8,919 bases of DNA, taken from assembly GCA_018056825.1 (NCBI GenBank), contig JAGPEW010000019.1, forward strand, positions 1 through 8,919, read 5' to 3'. This DNA comes from Candidatus Sordicultor aquaticus. Its GTDB lineage: Bacteria; Atribacterota; Atribacteria; Atribacterales; Caldatribacteriaceae. How positions within the stretch are numbered: the stretch's first letter is position 1; the number at the start of each line of letters is the position of its first letter. The notes below the pieces were generated by a model, which saw only the letters and a program-made list of their open reading frames with translations, was not told the origin of the DNA and made no database searches. The translations under genes and the position numbers were made by a program. Of this stretch, positions 6,341 to 8,919 are shown piece after piece.

Positions 6341-7460
6341 AATTTTTATTGCTGGAGGAGGGACAGGAGGACATATTTTTCCTTCTCTGTGTATTGCTCA
6401 GGAAATAAAAAAAGAAAACTGGCAAGTAATATTTTTGGGAACTAAACGAGGGATGGAAGAAAAGTTAGTTAAAGAGGCAGGTTTTCCTCTTCTTTTCATT
6501 CGAGCTCGAGGTTGGGATAGAAAATGGGGACTTTCTTTTTTCTCTATGTTGGGAGATAACTTAGTAGGGTTTTTCCAAACTGCCTTTAATTTTCTTCACT
6601 ATCACCCCCGAGCTTTATTGGGGATGGGAAGTTACCTTTCTCTTTTGAGTGCAGTGTGGGCAAAAATTTTGGGTATTCCTATCTATCTTCATGAGCAAAA
6701 CATTTATCCCGGGTTATCTAATCGATTAGTATCTCGCTGGGCTAAAAAGATTTTTATTCCCGCTCCGGAGGCTATGATTTACTGGAAAGGTAGAGAGGAA
6801 AAGATTGAAGTAAAAGGTAACCCTCTGCGAGAAGAGGTAATGAACTGGAAAGGGAGGAAAGAAGAAGCTCGACAGGAATTAGGGCTGGAAGAGAATAGAA
6901 ACACTGTTTTAGTCATGGGAGGAAGTCGGGGTTCAGAGATAATTAATACTAATTTTTTGGAAACTAAAGATTGGTTAAAGGAAAAGGGATGGCAGGTGAT
7001 TCATATCACTGGTGAAGAAGACTTTCAACGAGTTAAAAAATTAGTAGATAGATTTTCCTTCCCTTATATAGTTTATCCTTTTGTTTCTCAACCAGGGATA
7101 GTTTATGCTGCAGCAGATCTTGCTATCACTAGAGCGGGAGCTAACACTGTTTTTGAACTTCTTTGGTTTAACTTGCCCTCGATAGTCATTCCTTATGGGA
7201 AAGCGGCAGATAATCATCAGTTATATAATGCTCTCTGGTTAGAAAAGCAGGGATTAGCTCGAGTTATAGAAGAAAGGAATTTAACCCCTCTTTTGCTCAT
7301 AGAACAGATGGAAAAGATTTTGGCTTCTTCCTCTTGTGTTTTTTCTGATTTAAAGGGAGAATATCTAAAGGAATCAGCTTCCCAAATTGCACAGACCATA
7401 ATCGAGGAACTTAAAAGGGGGAAAGGGATTGGACAACAACATACATCTATTATTCCGTAA
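6333..7460 (+). CDS. murG: UDP-GlcNAc:lipid I N-acetylglucosaminyltransferase MurG
   Basis: MurG is a GT-B fold glycosyltransferase on the inner face of the membrane that adds GlcNAc to lipid I to give lipid II. The 375 residues are close to the usual length. The N-terminal acceptor domain has GGGTGGHIFPSLCIA (8-22), GMGSYLSLLS (97-106) and HEQNIYPGLSNR (120-131). The linker is KGNPLR (161-166). The C-terminal UDP-GlcNAc domain has VMGGSRGSEIIN (194-205), HITGEEDF (224-231), TRAGANTVFEL (266-276) and AADNHQLYNA (291-300). The second glycine-rich loop is altered: GMGGYxSxP is usual, here GMGSYLSLLS. The start ATG lies in the ATGGATAA that ends ftsW, with only a weak CGAGG 11 bases upstream, so translation is probably coupled. 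Its end overlaps murC by 32 bases. Confidence 0.96.
   Translation: MDKIFIAGGGTGGHIFPSLCIAQEIKKENWQVIFLGTKRGMEEKLVKEAGFPLLFIRARGWDRKWGLSFFSMLGDNLVGFFQTAFNFLHYHPRALLGMGSYLSLLSAVWAKILGIPIYLHEQNIYPGLSNRLVSRWAKKIFIPAPEAMIYWKGREEKIEVKGNPLREEVMNWKGRKEEARQELGLEENRNTVLVMGGSRGSEIINTNFLETKDWLKEKGWQVIHITGEEDFQRVKKLVDRFSFPYIVYPFVSQPGIVYAAADLAITRAGANTVFELLWFNLPSIVIPYGKAADNHQLYNALWLEKQGLARVIEERNLTPLLLIEQMEKILASSSCVFSDLKGEYLKESASQIAQTIIEELKRGKGIGQQHTSIIP
7417..7422 (+). promoter_or_regulatory. Ribosome binding site of murC, inside murG
   Basis: GGGGGA ends 6 bases before the TTG at 7429, and a second purine run AAAGGG lies between. No ATG or GTG in the murC frame precedes the conserved HFIGIGG motif closely enough to be the start, so this site supports TTG initiation. 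Confidence 0.5.
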
Positions 7461-8814
7461 TCTCCACTTTATTGGTATTGGGGGAACGGGAATGAGTAGT
7501 CTGGCGTTGATAGCTCGTGAACAAGGATATATAGTTAGTGGTTCCGATATTACGGAAAATGAAGCTATAGCCCGTTTGAGAAAAAAAGGAATACAAGTTT
7601 TTTTGGGTCACAAAAAAGAGCAAGTGTGGGGTGCAGAAGCAGTAATTGTTTCTTCTGCCATTCCTGAAGAAAATGAAGAATTAAAAGAGGCTAAAAGATT
7701 AAATATTCCCATCATTCCCCGGGGAGAAATGTTAGCGTCTTTAGTGAACAGTAAAAAAGGTATTGCTGTGGCAGGAACTCATGGTAAAACTACCACTACT
7801 TCTATGATTTCTCTTCTTTTGGAAGTAGCAGGTTGGGACCCTACTGTTTCTATCGGAGGAGAATTAGAAGATATTGGAGGAAATGCCAAAGCGGGTAAGG
7901 GAGAATTTTTTATTGCCGAGTCAGATGAAAGTGACGGATCTTTTTTAAAACTTAACCCCTTCTGTGCTGTGGTTACCAATATTGAAGATGACCACCTTGT
8001 TTATTATGGAAACTTAGAGAAAGAAAAAGAAGCTTTTATTCGTTTTCTCCATCAAATTAAAAAAGAAGGGTTTGGAGTGGTTTGTCAGGACCATCCTGCC
8101 ATTCGTTCCATCCTACCTTACCTCTCTTCTGTGGAAATTTTGACTTATGGTATAGAAGGAGGAGAAGTACGGGGAAGAATTAAAGAGAAAAAGAAAGATG
8201 GTTTTCTTTTTCAAGTAGACTGGAAAGATAAAAAATTAGCTGATTTTGAATTACGAATACCCGGGTTGCACAATGTAAATAATGCTTTAGCTTCCATTGC
8301 TGTGGGGGTAAAATTAGGAATAGACTTAGACCATTTAAAAAAAGCTATTGCCTCTTTCCGAGGAGTAAAAAGGCGTTTTGAAAGAGTGGGAAGAGTAAAA
8401 GGAGCTCTAATAGTAGATGATTATGCTCATCATCCTACAGAGATGCTAACAGTATGGCAAACTGCTCTAGATTATACAGAGGGAAAAATGATAGTGATAT
8501 TCCAACCTCATCGTTACACTCGAACCTGTCAGTTATATCGAGAAATGGCTAAGGTTTTGGAAAAATTCCAACAAGTTTTTATTTTGCCTATTTATTCTGC
8601 TGGAGAAAAACCTATCGATGGCGTTTCAGCAGAGTTAATTTATCAGGAAATGAAAAAAGACGGATTTGAAAAAGTTAAGTTAGTGGAAAATTTAGAAGAC
8701 GCAGCTCGAGAATGTCTTGAAATATTAAAGCCTGAAGACTTAGTGATTACTATGGGTGCAGGAGATGTGTGGAAGGCAGGATGGACTCTTTGCTCTCAAA
8801 ATGGCAGAAAGTGA
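7429..8814 (+). CDS. murC: UDP-N-acetylmuramate--L-alanine ligase MurC
   Basis: MurC is the first Mur ligase of the pathway and joins L-Ala to UDP-MurNAc in the cytoplasm. The 461 residues match the family. The N-terminal Rossmann domain starts with HFIGIGGTGMSSLA (13-26) and has SGSD (37-40) and SSAIPEENEE (75-84). The central ATPase domain has the P-loop GTHGKTT (116-122, with the His typical of MurC), ESDESDGSFL (164-173), NIEDDHLVYYG (184-194) and PGLHNVNNALAS (278-289). The C-terminal domain has VDDYAHHPTE (329-338), QPHRYTRT (359-366) and TMGAGDVW (441-448). The start is TTG; it leaves about 12 residues before the first motif, slightly more than usual, and no better start exists. Val191 replaces the Asp found in most MurC (DHxD). 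The gene overlaps murG by 32 bases and murB by 34. Confidence 0.97.
   Translation: MDNNIHLLFRNLHFIGIGGTGMSSLALIAREQGYIVSGSDITENEAIARLRKKGIQVFLGHKKEQVWGAEAVIVSSAIPEENEELKEAKRLNIPIIPRGEMLASLVNSKKGIAVAGTHGKTTTTSMISLLLEVAGWDPTVSIGGELEDIGGNAKAGKGEFFIAESDESDGSFLKLNPFCAVVTNIEDDHLVYYGNLEKEKEAFIRFLHQIKKEGFGVVCQDHPAIRSILPYLSSVEILTYGIEGGEVRGRIKEKKKDGFLFQVDWKDKKLADFELRIPGLHNVNNALASIAVGVKLGIDLDHLKKAIASFRGVKRRFERVGRVKGALIVDDYAHHPTEMLTVWQTALDYTEGKMIVIFQPHRYTRTCQLYREMAKVLEKFQQVFILPIYSAGEKPIDGVSAELIYQEMKKDGFEKVKLVENLEDAARECLEILKPEDLVITMGAGDVWKAGWTLCSQNGRK
8771..8776 (+). promoter_or_regulatory. Ribosome binding site of murB, inside murC
   Basis: GGAAGG lies 4 bases before the ATG at 8781 and is the best purine-rich site near the start of the murB frame. 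The spacing is slightly short. It supports the 8781 start over the in-frame GTGs at 8811 and 8850 and the ATG at 8865. Confidence 0.45.
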
Positions 8815-8919
8815 TAAACCAGTTGGGAAATCTGCCTCACGTATCTATCGTGCTAGAACCAGAGATGAAGAATTTCACTACTTGGAAGGTAGGAGGAAAA
8901 GCCCTTGCTCTCATTGAAG
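8781..8919 (+). CDS. murB: UDP-N-acetylenolpyruvoylglucosamine reductase MurB (N-terminal fragment, runs off the window)
   Basis: Only the first 46 codons are present, and the frame is open to the window edge. MurB is the cytoplasmic FAD-dependent enzyme that reduces enolpyruvyl-UDP-GlcNAc with NADPH to make UDP-MurNAc, the substrate of MurC. The call rests on MKNFTTWKVGGKALALIE (residues 29-46), which matches the start of the MurB FAD-binding domain (usually TTxxVGGxA). It also rests on the position directly after murC, a common dcw arrangement. The catalytic Ser and Glu lie further downstream and cannot be judged. The ATG at 8781 gives about 32 residues before the TT pair, normal for the family, and makes a 34-base overlap with murC. 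An internal ATG at 8865 would remove this leader. Confidence 0.85.
   Translation, partial: MDSLLSKWQKVINQLGNLPHVSIVLEPEMKNFTTWKVGGKALALIE

Larger units (their letters stand above)
15..8919 (+). other. dcw operon segment murE-murF-mraY-murD-ftsW-murG-murC-murB
   Basis: Eight co-directional genes are packed with overlaps of 44, 8, 32, 8, 32 and 34 bases and one 2-base gap (mraY/murD). This leaves no intergenic space for a terminator or a separate promoter. The order is a standard dcw order. Cluster members such as ftsI upstream and ftsQ, ftsA and ftsZ downstream would be expected outside the window, but none is seen. Coordinated expression from a promoter upstream of the window is the simplest reading. 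Confidence 0.9.

Noticed and set aside
7217..7399. Open frame on the - strand inside murG
   Set aside because: Antisense to the end of murG; no motif and no start signal.
7779..7979. Open frame on the - strand inside murC
   Set aside because: Antisense to the MurC ATPase domain; no independent evidence.
15..8919. Possible hidden novel system or mobile insertion between dcw genes
   Set aside because: No junction has more than 2 bases of non-coding sequence and every gene is assigned by family motifs, so no room remains for cargo, small RNAs with their own spacers, or repeats.

Overview
This window is an uninterrupted block of the bacterial division and cell wall (dcw) gene cluster. It holds, all on the + strand, murE, murF, mraY, murD, ftsW, murG, murC and the first 46 codons of murB. 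Seven genes are complete (murE has a TTG start 14 bases from the left edge) and murB runs off the right edge. Every identification rests on family motifs readable in the translations, and the gene order itself is a well-known dcw order. I see no tRNA, rRNA, CRISPR array, mobile element, phage gene or foreign cargo.

Layout: murE (15-1553), murF (1510-2907), mraY (2900-3862), murD (3865-5208), ftsW (about 5177-6340), murG (6333-7460), murC (7429-8814), murB (8781 onward). No gap exceeds 2 bases. Six of the seven junctions are overlaps, of 44, 8, 32, 8, 32 and 34 bases, so the block is almost certainly one transcript with translational coupling. There is no room for intergenic terminators or promoters.

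Together the products convert UDP-MurNAc to lipid II and begin its polymerisation. MurB makes UDP-MurNAc. MurC, MurD, MurE and MurF add L-Ala, D-Glu, the diamino acid and D-Ala-D-Ala. MraY transfers phospho-MurNAc-pentapeptide to undecaprenyl phosphate (lipid I). MurG adds GlcNAc (lipid II). FtsW polymerises lipid II at the division septum with a class B PBP partner, which is not visible here. MurE carries the DNPR signature of enzymes that add meso-diaminopimelate.

The organism is a peptidoglycan-making bacterium with an AT-rich genome (roughly 40% G+C by eye) and compact gene packing. Arg codons are mostly AGA and CGA in murE. Several Mur ligases deviate from textbook motifs, which suggests a deep-branching or uncultured lineage rather than a well-studied Proteobacterium or Bacillus relative. 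The phylum cannot be fixed from this sequence alone. Nothing here amounts to a new biological system; the points worth a second look are active-site substitutions, the overlaps and the codon bias.
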